Both the position numbers and the translations under genes were made by a program. The notes under the pieces were generated by a model, which worked only from the letters and a program-made list of their open reading frames with translations, had not been told where the DNA came from and did no database searches. From the NCBI RefSeq assembly GCF_013488225.1, contig NZ_CP041238.1, positions 3,435,501 through 3,499,500 on the forward strand: a stretch of 64,000 bases of DNA. Direction: 5' to 3'. Of this stretch, positions 42,470 to 51,426 are shown piece by piece. The stretch's first letter is position 1; each line of letters opens with the position of its first letter. Source of the DNA: Sinorhizobium mexicanum (GTDB lineage: Bacteria; Pseudomonadota; Alphaproteobacteria; Rhizobiales; Rhizobiaceae).

Positions 42470-42729
42470 TACCGCCTTCGGAAACTGCACCGAGACAAAC
42501 CCATGAGAATTCTCGTCACCCGTCAAGCGGGTGGTTGATTACAACGTGAAAATCCGGGTCAAGCCTGGTGCCACGAGTGTCGGGCTTGCGAACTTGAAGA
42601 TGTCGTCGAGGATATCGCAGCGTCGTTGACCAGCGCGCGGGTGTGCCTCAAAGGGCGATGACCCAGAATAGGCGACGCAGTATCCATCCATAAGGACTGT
42701 TGGTGCGCGCTCCTTCGGCAGTGCCCTCC

Positions 42730-44745
42730 CTATCGCCACGCCTGGGTACGGGCAAGCAAGCCGCGGGCGATCAGCGCGTGGATAAGCTTCGCGGCGATAT
42801 TTGTGTAGAAGATCATCATGCCCATGGCCGCTGCTGGCGCGATGTCGCCTGCATCGTCCATGTTTAGCACGGCGACCGAGGCAAGCTTGGTGCCCGTGGC
42901 ATACAGGAAGACCACGGCCGAGACCGTCGTCATCGCATTGACGAAGAGATAGATCGCGATGTCGAGGATTGCCGGCAGGCAGACCGGCACCGTGACACGG
43001 AAGAACAAGCGGTGGAAAGGCTGCTTCAAGGAGGCGGCGACGGATTCGAATTCCGGGTCCATCTGCTTGAGCGCGGTGAGCGCCGTCAGGTGCGCGACCG
43101 TGTAGAAGTGCGTCACCGTACAGACGACGAGGATCGTCATCGTGCCGTAGATCGGGTGCAGCGGATTGGCCGGATTGTTGAAGAAGAAGATATAGGCAAG
43201 GCCGAGCACCATGCCCGGCACGGCCATGGGCATCATTGCTAGGAAATGGAAAATGCTGCGCCCGAAGCGGAAGCCATCCGCTTTCTCGACCATATAGGCG
43301 CCGGCAAAGACGACGACCGAACCGAAGAGCGCCGTCAGCAGCGCGAGCCTGATCGAGTTGGCATAGGCTGCCCAGCCACCACCGTCCATCAGGTCAAAGG
43401 CGAAGTTCTTCGCCGTCAGCGCTAGGTCGTAGGGCCAGAACTTCACGATCGCCGCGATCTGACACATCGCGATCATGCCGAGGATGAACAGGCTGACGAG
43501 GCCGGCGAAGGCGAAACAGAGTGTATCCATCCGCGCATTGCGCTTCGGCACATAGGGCACCGCGCGCGCCGAGAGCAGCGCCACCTGTCGTCTCTGCATG
43601 CGCCGATCGACCGCAAAGGCGAGCACGGCCGGCACGAGGAGGATGACGGAGACAACGGCCCCCATCTCGAAGTTCTGCTGGCCGATCACCTGCTTGTAGA
43701 TATCAACGGCGAGCATGCCGTACTGGCCGCCGATCACCTTGGGCAGGCCGAAATCGGTGATGACCAGCGTGAAGACGACGAAGGCGGCCGAGACGATGCC
43801 ATAGCGCGCGCCCGGCACCGTCACGGTTGTGAAGGTGCGCCATTTGCTGGCCTTGAGCGAGGCGGCGGCCTCGTAGTGCCGCGCATCGGCGATGGAGAGC
43901 GCCGTCAGGATAATGAGGAAGGCGTGCGGCAGCGTGAAAAAGACCGAGCCTATGACGATGCCGATCGGGCCATAGATGGAGTAGCCCATCAGCCAGTCCT
44001 TGAAGACGCCCTGATTGCCGAAGAGATAAACGAGCGCGATGCCCGGCAGCAGCGATGGAACGAGGATCGGAATCGTCAGGATTCCGCGGAACAGACCCTT
44101 GAGCGGCATGCAGCTTCGCGTCAGGCCATAGGCAAGCGCAAAGGCGATCGAGATCGTCACCACCGTGCTGATCGCCGCCATCAGCACCGAATTGTGGATG
44201 GACTGGGCAAGCGCGGGCGTCGAGAAATAGGTTCTGAAGTTCTCGAAGCCGAGGCTGCTTGCCGGACGCAGCACGACACGCCGAAAGGTGCCGGAATCGT
44301 ATTCACGCCATGCCGTGCCCTTTTCCCGCGTGGAGCCGACGAGGAAGGCGGCATCGTCCGTCGTGCCACGAATGCGATAATGCACCGGACTGCGGAACTT
44401 GAATTCCGGGAAGAACTTCGTCGCGGCGAGCCGGCCGTCGGAATTCGTGGAAAGCTCCGTGTCCGCCACGGCGCCAAGCTCACGATTCAGTTCTGCCGCG
44501 CTGACAACCGGACCCCAGTTCGCACCCGTCTCGTCGCTCACCTGGAATTCAAAGGCGGCCAGTTCGAACCGGTAAGTCGAAAGCGATTTCGACAACATGA
44601 CGAAGAGCGGAGCAGCGAGCGCGACGATGAGGTAGAGACCGATGACGGCCATGAAGCCGAGCTTGACGAGATCGTCGCGGGAGGCTTCCTGCCGAAGCCG
44701 CTTGCCAGTCAGTGGCAGGTGGGACGCTTCAAGAGCGAAGTTCAT
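42730..44745 (-). CDS. 2-aminoethylphosphonate-type ABC transporter permease, two fused domains
   Basis: 671-residue membrane protein made of two binding-protein-dependent permease domains in one chain. A first helix near 32-52 is followed by an unusual extracytoplasmic insert of about 130 residues (about 55-185), then the first permease core (about 190-385, EAA-like loop around AAASLKASKWRTFTTVTVPG) and the second (about 415-660, loop around VAASLKQPFHRLFFRVTVP). Fused PhnU/PhnV-like permeases of this size accompany aminoethylphosphonate importers. Its start lies 2 bp after the ATPase stop. Last gene of the importer operon. Confidence 0.88.
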   Translation of the reverse strand: MNFALEASHLPLTGKRLRQEASRDDLVKLGFMAVIGLYLIVALAAPLFVMLSKSLSTYRFELAAFEFQVSDETGANWGPVVSAAELNRELGAVADTELSTNSDGRLAATKFFPEFKFRSPVHYRIRGTTDDAAFLVGSTREKGTAWREYDSGTFRRVVLRPASSLGFENFRTYFSTPALAQSIHNSVLMAAISTVVTISIAFALAYGLTRSCMPLKGLFRGILTIPILVPSLLPGIALVYLFGNQGVFKDWLMGYSIYGPIGIVIGSVFFTLPHAFLIILTALSIADARHYEAAASLKASKWRTFTTVTVPGARYGIVSAAFVVFTLVITDFGLPKVIGGQYGMLAVDIYKQVIGQQNFEMGAVVSVILLVPAVLAFAVDRRMQRRQVALLSARAVPYVPKRNARMDTLCFAFAGLVSLFILGMIAMCQIAAIVKFWPYDLALTAKNFAFDLMDGGGWAAYANSIRLALLTALFGSVVVFAGAYMVEKADGFRFGRSIFHFLAMMPMAVPGMVLGLAYIFFFNNPANPLHPIYGTMTILVVCTVTHFYTVAHLTALTALKQMDPEFESVAASLKQPFHRLFFRVTVPVCLPAILDIAIYLFVNAMTTVSAVVFLYATGTKLASVAVLNMDDAGDIAPAAAMGMMIFYTNIAAKLIHALIARGLLARTQAWR

Positions 44746-44747
44746 CG

Positions 44748-45923
44748 TCAGGCACTCCTTGGGTAGAGCAGCAGGCGTTCCCGCGGGATCTCGACCTGAA
44801 TGACGCCCCCCGCCTCGATACGCAGGCGGCGGACCGCATTGACGGAGAAGTCGGCAACGAGCGTGCGTTCACCGAGCCGCGGCGCCGTCAGCCGCGTGCG
44901 CCAGAACATACCGAGGAACTCCATCTCCTGCACCTGAGCATCGATCAGATTCTGCGGCGTTGCGGGCCGGTCGACAGCATTGGCGGCATGCGCGTCGGCG
45001 CCGTGCGGGATGATGTCGACGGGGCGCACGACGGCGGTCGCCGCCTGGCCGGTCGCGAAGTCCTCGCTCGGGCAGCAGAAGGCCGAATGACCGATCTCGA
45101 CCTCGCCGTCGCTCAGGACCTTTGCAGGAAACTGGTTGGTCTCGCCGATGAAATCGGCGACGAACAGGGTTTTGGGGTGGCGATAGATTTCGGAGGGCGA
45201 GCCAACCTGTTCGATGACGCCGTGGTTCATCACGACGATCCGGTCGGCCATGGCGAGCGCCTCCTCCTGGTCATGCGTGACCATGATGGTGGTGACGCCG
45301 AGTTTTCGTTGCAGTGCCTTGATCTCGTGCCGAAGGTGGACGCGAACCTTCGCGTCGAGTGCAGAGAGGGGCTCATCGAGCAGAAGCAGGCCCGGCGAGA
45401 TGGCGATGGCGCGTGCAAGCGCGATGCGCTGCTGTTGGCCGCCGGAGAGTTGGGCGGGATATTTCTTGCCATGCGCCGACAGGCCGACCGTTTCCAGAAG
45501 CTCGGCGACACGCCCGGCCACCGCTGCCTTCGAACGGCCGATGTTTTCCAGGCCGAAGGCAATATTCTGCTCGATGGTGAGGTTCGGAAAGAGCGCGTAG
45601 GACTGGAAGACGATGCCGTAATCGCGCCTGGAGGCCGGCAGCGTTGAGATGTTGCGGCCATCCTGCAGGATGGTGCCTTGCGTCTGAAGGTCGAGGCCGG
45701 CAATCGCCCTGAGCAAGGTCGTCTTGCCGCAGCCCGAGGGGCCGAGGAAACAGATGAACTCGCCCTTGCCGATGTTGAGCGATATGTCGCGCAGCGCGAC
45801 GAAATCGCCATAGGCCTTCCACAGATCGGTGATCTCCAGATAGGGCGTCGGCTCAGCGCCCGCCTGCTTCGCGGCGCGGTGAATGGGCGTGGGCGTCGGT
45901 TCGATCGACAGGGCATGTCTCAT
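44748..45923 (-). CDS. phnT: 2-aminoethylphosphonate ABC transporter ATP-binding protein (PhnT-like)
   Basis: 391-residue ABC ATPase with an N-terminal nucleotide-binding domain and C-terminal TOBE-like regulatory domain (about 300-390). Walker A GPSGCGKTT is near residue 61, signature LSGGQQQRIALARA near 157, Walker B LLLLDEPLSALDAKVR near 177 and the switch His in VTHDQEEAL near 212. It energises import of AEP bound by the upstream-encoded binding protein. ATG 45923 is preferred over TTG 45929. The name rests mostly on its neighbours (phnS-like gene and phnYAW). Confidence 0.88.
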   Translation of the reverse strand: MRHALSIEPTPTPIHRAAKQAGAEPTPYLEITDLWKAYGDFVALRDISLNIGKGEFICFLGPSGCGKTTLLRAIAGLDLQTQGTILQDGRNISTLPASRRDYGIVFQSYALFPNLTIEQNIAFGLENIGRSKAAVAGRVAELLETVGLSAHGKKYPAQLSGGQQQRIALARAIAISPGLLLLDEPLSALDAKVRVHLRHEIKALQRKLGVTTIMVTHDQEEALAMADRIVVMNHGVIEQVGSPSEIYRHPKTLFVADFIGETNQFPAKVLSDGEVEIGHSAFCCPSEDFATGQAATAVVRPVDIIPHGADAHAANAVDRPATPQNLIDAQVQEMEFLGMFWRTRLTAPRLGERTLVADFSVNAVRRLRIEAGGVIQVEIPRERLLLYPRSA

Positions 45924-46003
45924 CTGCAAGCTCCGCTGGCTTCAGGGATTTCGGGAGAATGCGATGGGCGGAGCGCATCGGCGCCCCGCCCGGTCGATCA
46001 GGA

Positions 46004-47026
46004 TCAGCTCTTCGGCTCCGACTTGGCGTCGTAACGCTTCTGCCATTCCTTCAGAATGGCAGTGCGGCTGTTCGCGGCCCATTCGAAGTCATTGTCGATC
46101 ATCTTGGAGGAGATGTCGGAGGGCAGGTGTTCGACCGCCTTGGCGACGCCCGGATAGGCCACGACGGCATAGCCGACATTGTACATCTCGTTGGCTTCCT
46201 TGGTGATCGACCAGTCGACCAGCGTCTCGGCGGCTTCGAGGTTGGGCGTGCCGGCGATGATCGCCGTTGCCTCGGCTTCCCAGCCCGAGCCTTCCGACGG
46301 GAAGATGATGTCGATCGGCGCGCCGGCGCTCTTGGCCTTGGCGCCGGGAAACTCGAAGGAAACGCCGATCACTGCCTCGCCGGCACCCGCCATCTTGCAG
46401 GGCTTCGAGCCGGAATGGGTATAGGCGGAGATGTTCTCGTGGAGCTTATCCATATAGGCCCAGGCCTTCTCCTCGCCCCACAACTGCATCCAGCCCGAAA
46501 CGTTGAGGAAGCCCGTGCCGGAGGAAGCCGGGTTCGGCATCACGATATGGCCCTTGTACTCCGGCTTCGTCAGGTCTTCCCAACTCGTCGGCGCTTTGAG
46601 GCCGAGCCTCTCGCCTTCCACCGTGTTGTAGCAGAGCGCAGCGACGTAGGCGTCCATGCCCACCCAGCCGGGCGGGGTGTCGTTATCGACGAATTTCTTG
46701 TCCAGGTCCTCGACGCCCTTGGGCTGGTAGGGCTCCAGCATGCCTTCGGCCTTGAGGAGAAGCAACGACGTGGCGGCAAGACCCCAGACCACGTCGGCCT
46801 GCGGATTGTCCTTCTCGGCGAGCAGCTTTGCCGTCATCACGCCGGTGGAGTCGCGCACCCAGTTGATCTTGATGTCGGGGTGGGCCTTTTCGAAAGTCGC
46901 CTTGTAACGATCGAGGTCGACGGCCTCGATCGCGGTGTAGACGGTGAGTTGGGTTTCAGCAAAAGCAATGGCGGGGAGCACGGCAGAAACGGCGCCGGCA
47001 AGCATAAAAAGCACGCGTCTGTTCAT
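46004..47026 (-). CDS. phnS: 2-aminoethylphosphonate ABC transporter substrate-binding protein (PhnS-like)
   Basis: 340-residue periplasmic binding protein with a signal peptide of about 23 residues (cut AFA-ETQ). The mature domain begins QLTVYTAIEAVDLDRYKATFEKAHPD, typical of the iron/thiamine/AEP binding-protein family, with PNPASSGTGFLN near 165 forming part of the ligand cleft. ATG at 47026 with GAGGAG upstream. First gene of the leftward importer operon. The 292 bp to the phnY terminator should hold its promoter: an AT-rich stretch at 47125-47180 stands out, but no clear copy of the phnW-type element is seen. Confidence 0.87.
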   Translation of the reverse strand: MNRRVLFMLAGAVSAVLPAIAFAETQLTVYTAIEAVDLDRYKATFEKAHPDIKINWVRDSTGVMTAKLLAEKDNPQADVVWGLAATSLLLLKAEGMLEPYQPKGVEDLDKKFVDNDTPPGWVGMDAYVAALCYNTVEGERLGLKAPTSWEDLTKPEYKGHIVMPNPASSGTGFLNVSGWMQLWGEEKAWAYMDKLHENISAYTHSGSKPCKMAGAGEAVIGVSFEFPGAKAKSAGAPIDIIFPSEGSGWEAEATAIIAGTPNLEAAETLVDWSITKEANEMYNVGYAVVAYPGVAKAVEHLPSDISSKMIDNDFEWAANSRTAILKEWQKRYDAKSEPKS

Positions 47027-47318
47027 GATTGATGTTCTCCTCTGAAGACCTGGAAAAACCAGGAAGCGCGGCGGGCAATCTTGATGCTGCCCCTCTGTCA
47101 TCGGCTTCATGAGGCATTCTGCGCAGGGCTTTTTAGTTAGTAAAATTTATTATTCTTATCATTTAGAAAGTAAAATCTATGACCTCTCTGCCGCCAAGCG
47201 AGGCGTGTGGACGGCGAACGATAAATAAGGCAGCACTTTCAACGCGACCACGATGATCAGCCGCATGGCGAGGCGGATGCACAATTTCGCGCTCGCCACG
47301 CCCACCCGTCGTGTCAAC

Positions 47319-47345
47319 AAAAAAGGAGCCGCCAAAGGCGGCTCC
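47319..47345 (-). terminator. Rho-independent terminator after phnY
   Basis: Perfect 9-bp GC-rich stem (GGAGCCGCC/GGCGGCTCC), 3-nt loop, followed by six U on the leftward transcript. It lies 33 bp past the phnY stop and separates phnWAY from the importer operon. Confidence 0.88.
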
Positions 47346-47378
47346 CAGAGAGGTGAAACAGCGGGGGAAACGCTCACA

Positions 47379-48833
47379 TCACCATGGCAGAGAGAATGTC
47401 TTGACGTTGGTAAAGCTCTTCATCGCCTCGATGACGCCTTCCTTGTAGCCATTGCCGGAGTCCTTGATGCCGCCGAAGGGGCTCATCTCGATGCGGTAGC
47501 CCGGCACCTCCCAGATATTGACAGTGCCGACCCTCAGCCCGGCAATGTATTTCTGCATGCGCCGGAAGTCGTTGGTGCAGACCCCGGAGGAAAGGCCGAA
47601 TGCCGTCGAGTTCGACAGCGCGATAAGCGCGTCATCGTCGTCCGGCGCGCGCACGATCGGGATAATCGGCGCGAAGGTCTCCTCCATGACCAGTTCGCTC
47701 GAGTGCGGCACCCGGTCGACGACGATCGGCGGCAGCAGGGCGCCCTTGCGGCCGGGGTCGTAGAGTATCTCCGCCCCCTCTTCCGCCGCCTTGTGCACCC
47801 GTCGCTCGAACACCTCCGCCGCCCGGGCATGCACGACCGTGCCGAGTTCCGTCGCCCGGTCCATCGGATCGCCGAACTTGAGCTTCTTCGCCCGCTCCAG
47901 CACCAGAGGGACGAAGCGATCGGCGACGCTCTCCTGGCAGAGGATGCGTTTCACTGCCGTGCAGCGCTGGCCGGAATTCTTCGTGGCGCCGGCAACAGCA
48001 AGGTCCGCCGCCTTGGCGAGATCGGCGTCCGACAGGTCGTTGAGGATGATCAGCGGATCGTTGCCGCCGAGTTCCAGCACCTGACGCTTGTAGTGGGCGT
48101 TCGCCGCGATCAGCTTGCCGACCGGCACGCTGCCGGTAAAGGTGATGAGGTCGAAGTTCGGGTTGGTCATCATCTCCATCCCGACATCGCCCGGCCAGCC
48201 GGTGACGACCGAAAGCATTTCCGGCGGGAGGCCCGCCTCGTAGAGTATGTCGGCGAAGACGAGCGCCGTCATCGGCGTCAGCTCCGTCGGCTTCAGCACG
48301 ACGCAATTGTTCGTTGCGACCGCCGGCGCCACCTTGTGCGCCACCATGTTGAGCGGATGATTGAAGGGTGTGATCGCCGAAATGGCGGTCAGCGGTTCGC
48401 GGGTCGTAAATATCTTGCGCGACTTGCCGTGCGGGGTGAGATCACAGGAGAAGATCTCGCCGTCGTCACGGATGCACATCTGACCGGAGAGCGTGAGCAC
48501 ATCGAAGGCGCGGCCGACTTCGTAGAGCGAGTCCTGCTTGGAGATGCCGAGCTCCAGCGTGATGAGGTCGGAAATCTCCTCCTTGCGGGCGACGAGCATG
48601 TCCGCCGCCCTGAGCAGGATGCGCTGGCGCTCGTAGCGCGTCAGCTTCGGCTGATAAGCCGCCGCGATTTCGAAGGCCTTGCGGGCATGCTCCGCGTTGC
48701 CGGCCGGAACGGTGCCGATGACGGCGTCGTTCCAGGGGTAGTGCACCTCGATACGCCCTTCGGTATCGACCGCCTTGCCGGCGATCCGCATGGGCTCGTG
48801 GCGAATGGCAAATGCCGTTTCCACTTTAGTCAT
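47379..48833 (-). CDS. phnY: Phosphonoacetaldehyde dehydrogenase PhnY
   Basis: 484-residue aldehyde dehydrogenase that oxidises phosphonoacetaldehyde to phosphonoacetate with NAD, the middle step of the PhnW-PhnY-PhnA route described in S. meliloti. Oxyanion Asn in ITPFNHPLN (about 155), general-base Glu in LELGGNDP (about 254) and catalytic Cys in [11 protein letters not shown] (about 288) are present. GGGAGG precedes the ATG, 10 bp after the phnA stop. Last gene of phnW-phnA-phnY. Confidence 0.93.
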   Translation of the reverse strand: MTKVETAFAIRHEPMRIAGKAVDTEGRIEVHYPWNDAVIGTVPAGNAEHARKAFEIAAAYQPKLTRYERQRILLRAADMLVARKEEISDLITLELGISKQDSLYEVGRAFDVLTLSGQMCIRDDGEIFSCDLTPHGKSRKIFTTREPLTAISAITPFNHPLNMVAHKVAPAVATNNCVVLKPTELTPMTALVFADILYEAGLPPEMLSVVTGWPGDVGMEMMTNPNFDLITFTGSVPVGKLIAANAHYKRQVLELGGNDPLIILNDLSDADLAKAADLAVAGATKNSGQRCTAVKRILCQESVADRFVPLVLERAKKLKFGDPMDRATELGTVVHARAAEVFERRVHKAAEEGAEILYDPGRKGALLPPIVVDRVPHSSELVMEETFAPIIPIVRAPDDDDALIALSNSTAFGLSSGVCTNDFRRMQKYIAGLRVGTVNIWEVPGYRIEMSPFGGIKDSGNGYKEGVIEAMKSFTNVKTFSLPW

Positions 48834-48843
48834 CGTTCCCTCC

Positions 48844-50106
48844 CTATTGCGCCGGCTGGGCGGCTGCGACGAGCGCGTAATAGAAGGCGTCGAAGTTGCG
48901 CAGCGTGCCGGCCGTCAGAAGTTCGGGCAGCTTGCGGTTGGCGACGAAGGGCACTTCCTGCTCCGTGAGGCCGCCATGCGAGCGCAGCGGCTCGTTCAGC
49001 GCAGCAAGATCGTGCCGGTGCTCGCTGGTACCGAGCGTCTTGTTTTCGGACGAGACCAGCACGACGTCGCCGATGCGGTCGTCCGGCAGCTCGAAGCGCA
49101 CGCAGGCCTCCGGGCGGGAGAGCACGACGTCAATGCCATCGATCCCCTTCAGCCGCTCGATGATCTCCTCCTTGTCAGTCCCTTCGGGCAGGTAAGCCGT
49201 AGCAAAGGAACCGAGCGCCCCGTGATGCACCACATAGGGATCGGTGATCGGCAGGATGACACGGGCCGCATCCTTGCCGAGCCATTCGTCCAGCAGGTCC
49301 TGCACATAGATGACATCCGGCGTACCGTCCGCCTTGTGCTTGGGCTTCATGCCGTGGTCGGCGGTGACGATGATCGCCGCGCCGAGGGCGTCGAGCTCGG
49401 TCAGGTACCTGTCGAACATCTCATAGAAGGAGTTCGCCTCGGGCACGCCGGGCGCGTATTTGTGCTGCACATAGTCGGTCGTCGTCAGGTACATGACGTC
49501 CGGGCGGAATTCCTTGAGCAACTTGACGCCCGCGGCGAAGACGAATTCCGAAAGGTCCGCCGAATAGACCTCCGGCACCGGACGGCCGAGCCAGGCCGAG
49601 GCATTGTCGAGGCCGTTTTCGGCCTTGGTCGACTTGTCGGCTTTCTCCGACGAGAAGCAGATCGCCCTGCCCTCGTCGAACTTGAGGCCGTGGCCGAGCA
49701 GCGCACGCAGCTTGTCCTTCGCCGTGACCACGGCAATCTTCGCGCCGGCATCGTAGAACTGCTTGAAGACGGTCGGCGCGCGCAGGAAGCGCGGATCATT
49801 CATCATCACTTCCTTGCCGGTCTGCGGTTCGTAGAGATAGTTGCCGCAGATGCCGTGAATCGCCGGCGGACGGCCGGTGGCGATGGAGAGATTGTTGGGG
49901 TTGGTGAAGCTCGGGATGACGCTCAACGCAGTGCGTTCCGTGCCCGTCATGCGGATGCGGGCAAGTGTCGGCATCAGGCCGGCCTTGATTGCCTCGTCGA
50001 GATAGGCCGGCTCGCAGCCGTCGAGGCAGATGGCGATTGCCGGGACGTTCGGCCAGGGATAGGTGCGCCGGTTGGCGGTGACGGTGATCTTGGACATCTG
50101 ATTCAT
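48844..50106 (-). CDS. phnA: Phosphonoacetate hydrolase PhnA
   Basis: 420-residue alkaline-phosphatase-superfamily enzyme that cleaves the C-P bond of phosphonoacetate to acetate and phosphate with two zinc ions. The metal-binding start [10 protein letters not shown] (Asp about 29) and nucleophile Thr region in [10 protein letters not shown] (about 65), then [10 protein letters not shown] (Asp-His about 240) and the distal His near [10 protein letters not shown] are as expected for the family. AAGGAA precedes the ATG, 15 bp after the phnW stop. Confidence 0.93.
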   Translation of the reverse strand: MNQMSKITVTANRRTYPWPNVPAIAICLDGCEPAYLDEAIKAGLMPTLARIRMTGTERTALSVIPSFTNPNNLSIATGRPPAIHGICGNYLYEPQTGKEVMMNDPRFLRAPTVFKQFYDAGAKIAVVTAKDKLRALLGHGLKFDEGRAICFSSEKADKSTKAENGLDNASAWLGRPVPEVYSADLSEFVFAAGVKLLKEFRPDVMYLTTTDYVQHKYAPGVPEANSFYEMFDRYLTELDALGAAIIVTADHGMKPKHKADGTPDVIYVQDLLDEWLGKDAARVILPITDPYVVHHGALGSFATAYLPEGTDKEEIIERLKGIDGIDVVLSRPEACVRFELPDDRIGDVVLVSSENKTLGTSEHRHDLAALNEPLRSHGGLTEQEVPFVANRKLPELLTAGTLRNFDAFYYALVAAAQPAQ

Positions 50107-50121
50107 GGGAAATTCCTTCGT

Positions 50122-51324
50122 TCAGGCGGCGAGGCGGCTGCGTTCTTCAAGGGCGACGGCTGGCGGGGCGGCGCTATCGACGCCCATTTCGGCGAGCGAG
50201 CTTCGAGCGGCTTCCACCACACGGCGCATGACATGTTCGTCCATGCGGCCGATGCAGCCGACACGGAAGCTGTCGACCACGGTCAGCTTGCCGGGATAGA
50301 TGATGAAGCCTTTTTCCTTCATCAGATCGTAGAAGCGATCGAAGGCGAAGGCCGGATGGGCGGGGCTGAAGAAGGTGACTATGATCGGCGACAGCCACTG
50401 ATCGGAAAGCAGCGTCTCGAAACCCGCCTCGCGCATGCCGGCCACCATGACATCGCGATTGTGGGCATAACGCGCGCCACGACCGGCAACGCCGCCTTCT
50501 TCACGATGGATACGGAGCGCCTGGAGGAACGCGGCAACCACGTGGGTCGGTGGCGTGAAGCGCCACTGGCCCGTCTTGCTCATGTATTCCCACTGGGCAT
50601 GCACATCGAGGCTCAGCGAGTGGCTACGACCCTTGGCCGCCTCCAGTTCGCTCTTGCGTGCGATGACGAAGCCGAAGCCCGGCACGCCCTCGATGCACTT
50701 GTTGGCGGAGGAGACGATCGCCTCGTAGCGGAAATCGGCGATGCCGGCCGGCACGGCGCCGAAGGCGCTCATCGAGTCGACGAGCAGCTTGCGACCGCGG
50801 GCGTAGACGGTGTCAGAGATTTCCTTCAGCGGATTGAGTATGCCGGAGCTGGTCTCGCAGTGGACGACGACCACATGGGTGATCGCCGGATCGGCATCGA
50901 GTGCGGCGGCGACTTCGGGACCCCGGGGCGGCATGTAGTCGCCCTTGTCGATCGTCACGCGGTCGCGGCCAAGATAGGAGAGCGTCTGGGCAATGCGCTT
51001 GCCATAGGCACCGTTCATCAGCACCAGCACCTTGCCGTCCCGCGGGACGAAGCTGCCAAGCATCGCCTCGACCGAGAACGAGCCGCTGCCCTGCATCGGC
51101 ACGCAATCGAACTCGCCCTTCGTGTCACCGGCGATCTCAAGGAGCTCACGACGCAGCTGCGCGGTCATTGCCCGGAAGTCGCCATCCCACGAACCCCAGT
51201 CCTTCAGCATGACTTCCTTGACTTCATAGGCCGTTGTCAACGGGCCGGGCGTCAGCAGATAGGGCTCGCCGAGTCTCGGCGATTCCAGTGGCGCGATGGT
51301 TCTATCAGAAGCGATGTTTGGCAT
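50122..51324 (-). CDS. phnW: 2-aminoethylphosphonate:pyruvate transaminase PhnW
   Basis: 400-residue PLP-dependent class V aminotransferase that moves the amino group of AEP to pyruvate, giving phosphonoacetaldehyde and alanine. Landmarks: YLLTPGPLTTA near 21-31, MQGSGSFSVEAMLGS near 76-90, and the Schiff-base lysine in SSANKCIEG (about 206). ATG at 51324 with GAGGAC upstream; an open frame to 51375 lacks a site. The alanine it forms may link to the alanine racemase and D-amino-acid dehydrogenase genes nearby. First gene of the operon, with the candidate LysR site about 60 bp upstream. Confidence 0.94.
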   Translation of the reverse strand: MPNIASDRTIAPLESPRLGEPYLLTPGPLTTAYEVKEVMLKDWGSWDGDFRAMTAQLRRELLEIAGDTKGEFDCVPMQGSGSFSVEAMLGSFVPRDGKVLVLMNGAYGKRIAQTLSYLGRDRVTIDKGDYMPPRGPEVAAALDADPAITHVVVVHCETSSGILNPLKEISDTVYARGRKLLVDSMSAFGAVPAGIADFRYEAIVSSANKCIEGVPGFGFVIARKSELEAAKGRSHSLSLDVHAQWEYMSKTGQWRFTPPTHVVAAFLQALRIHREEGGVAGRGARYAHNRDVMVAGMREAGFETLLSDQWLSPIIVTFFSPAHPAFAFDRFYDLMKEKGFIIYPGKLTVVDSFRVGCIGRMDEHVMRRVVEAARSSLAEMGVDSAAPPAVALEERSRLAA

Positions 51325-51384
51325 GGTCCGTCCTCGCGTTTGGCATGTTCGAGAAAGACAATGCGGCGGAAACACATATCTGTA

Positions 51385-51411
51385 AAATCGTTCTTTTGTA
51401 TCAATCTATAG
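51385..51411. promoter_or_regulatory. Candidate LysR operator upstream of phnW
   Basis: AAATCGTTC and CTATAG separated by 12 bases. The same two blocks with the same spacing, and further matches in between (TTT, AT and AA), occur at 53140-53166 beside the LysR gene. Confidence 0.6.
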
Positions 51412-51426
51412 GGATAATTTATGCAT

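Noticed and set aside
42539..42739. 66-codon leftward open frame after the importer permease
   Set aside because: No recognisable ribosome-binding site or family signature, and it overlaps the permease 3' end; could be a relic but cannot be supported.
47177..47377. 66-codon leftward open frame between phnY and the importer operon
   Set aside because: It runs through the phnY terminator hairpin and has no start signal.
48775..51411. An 878-codon rightward open frame across phnA and phnW
   Set aside because: It is fully antisense to two well-recognised enzymes with ribosome-binding sites and catalytic motifs; a third-position GC artefact.
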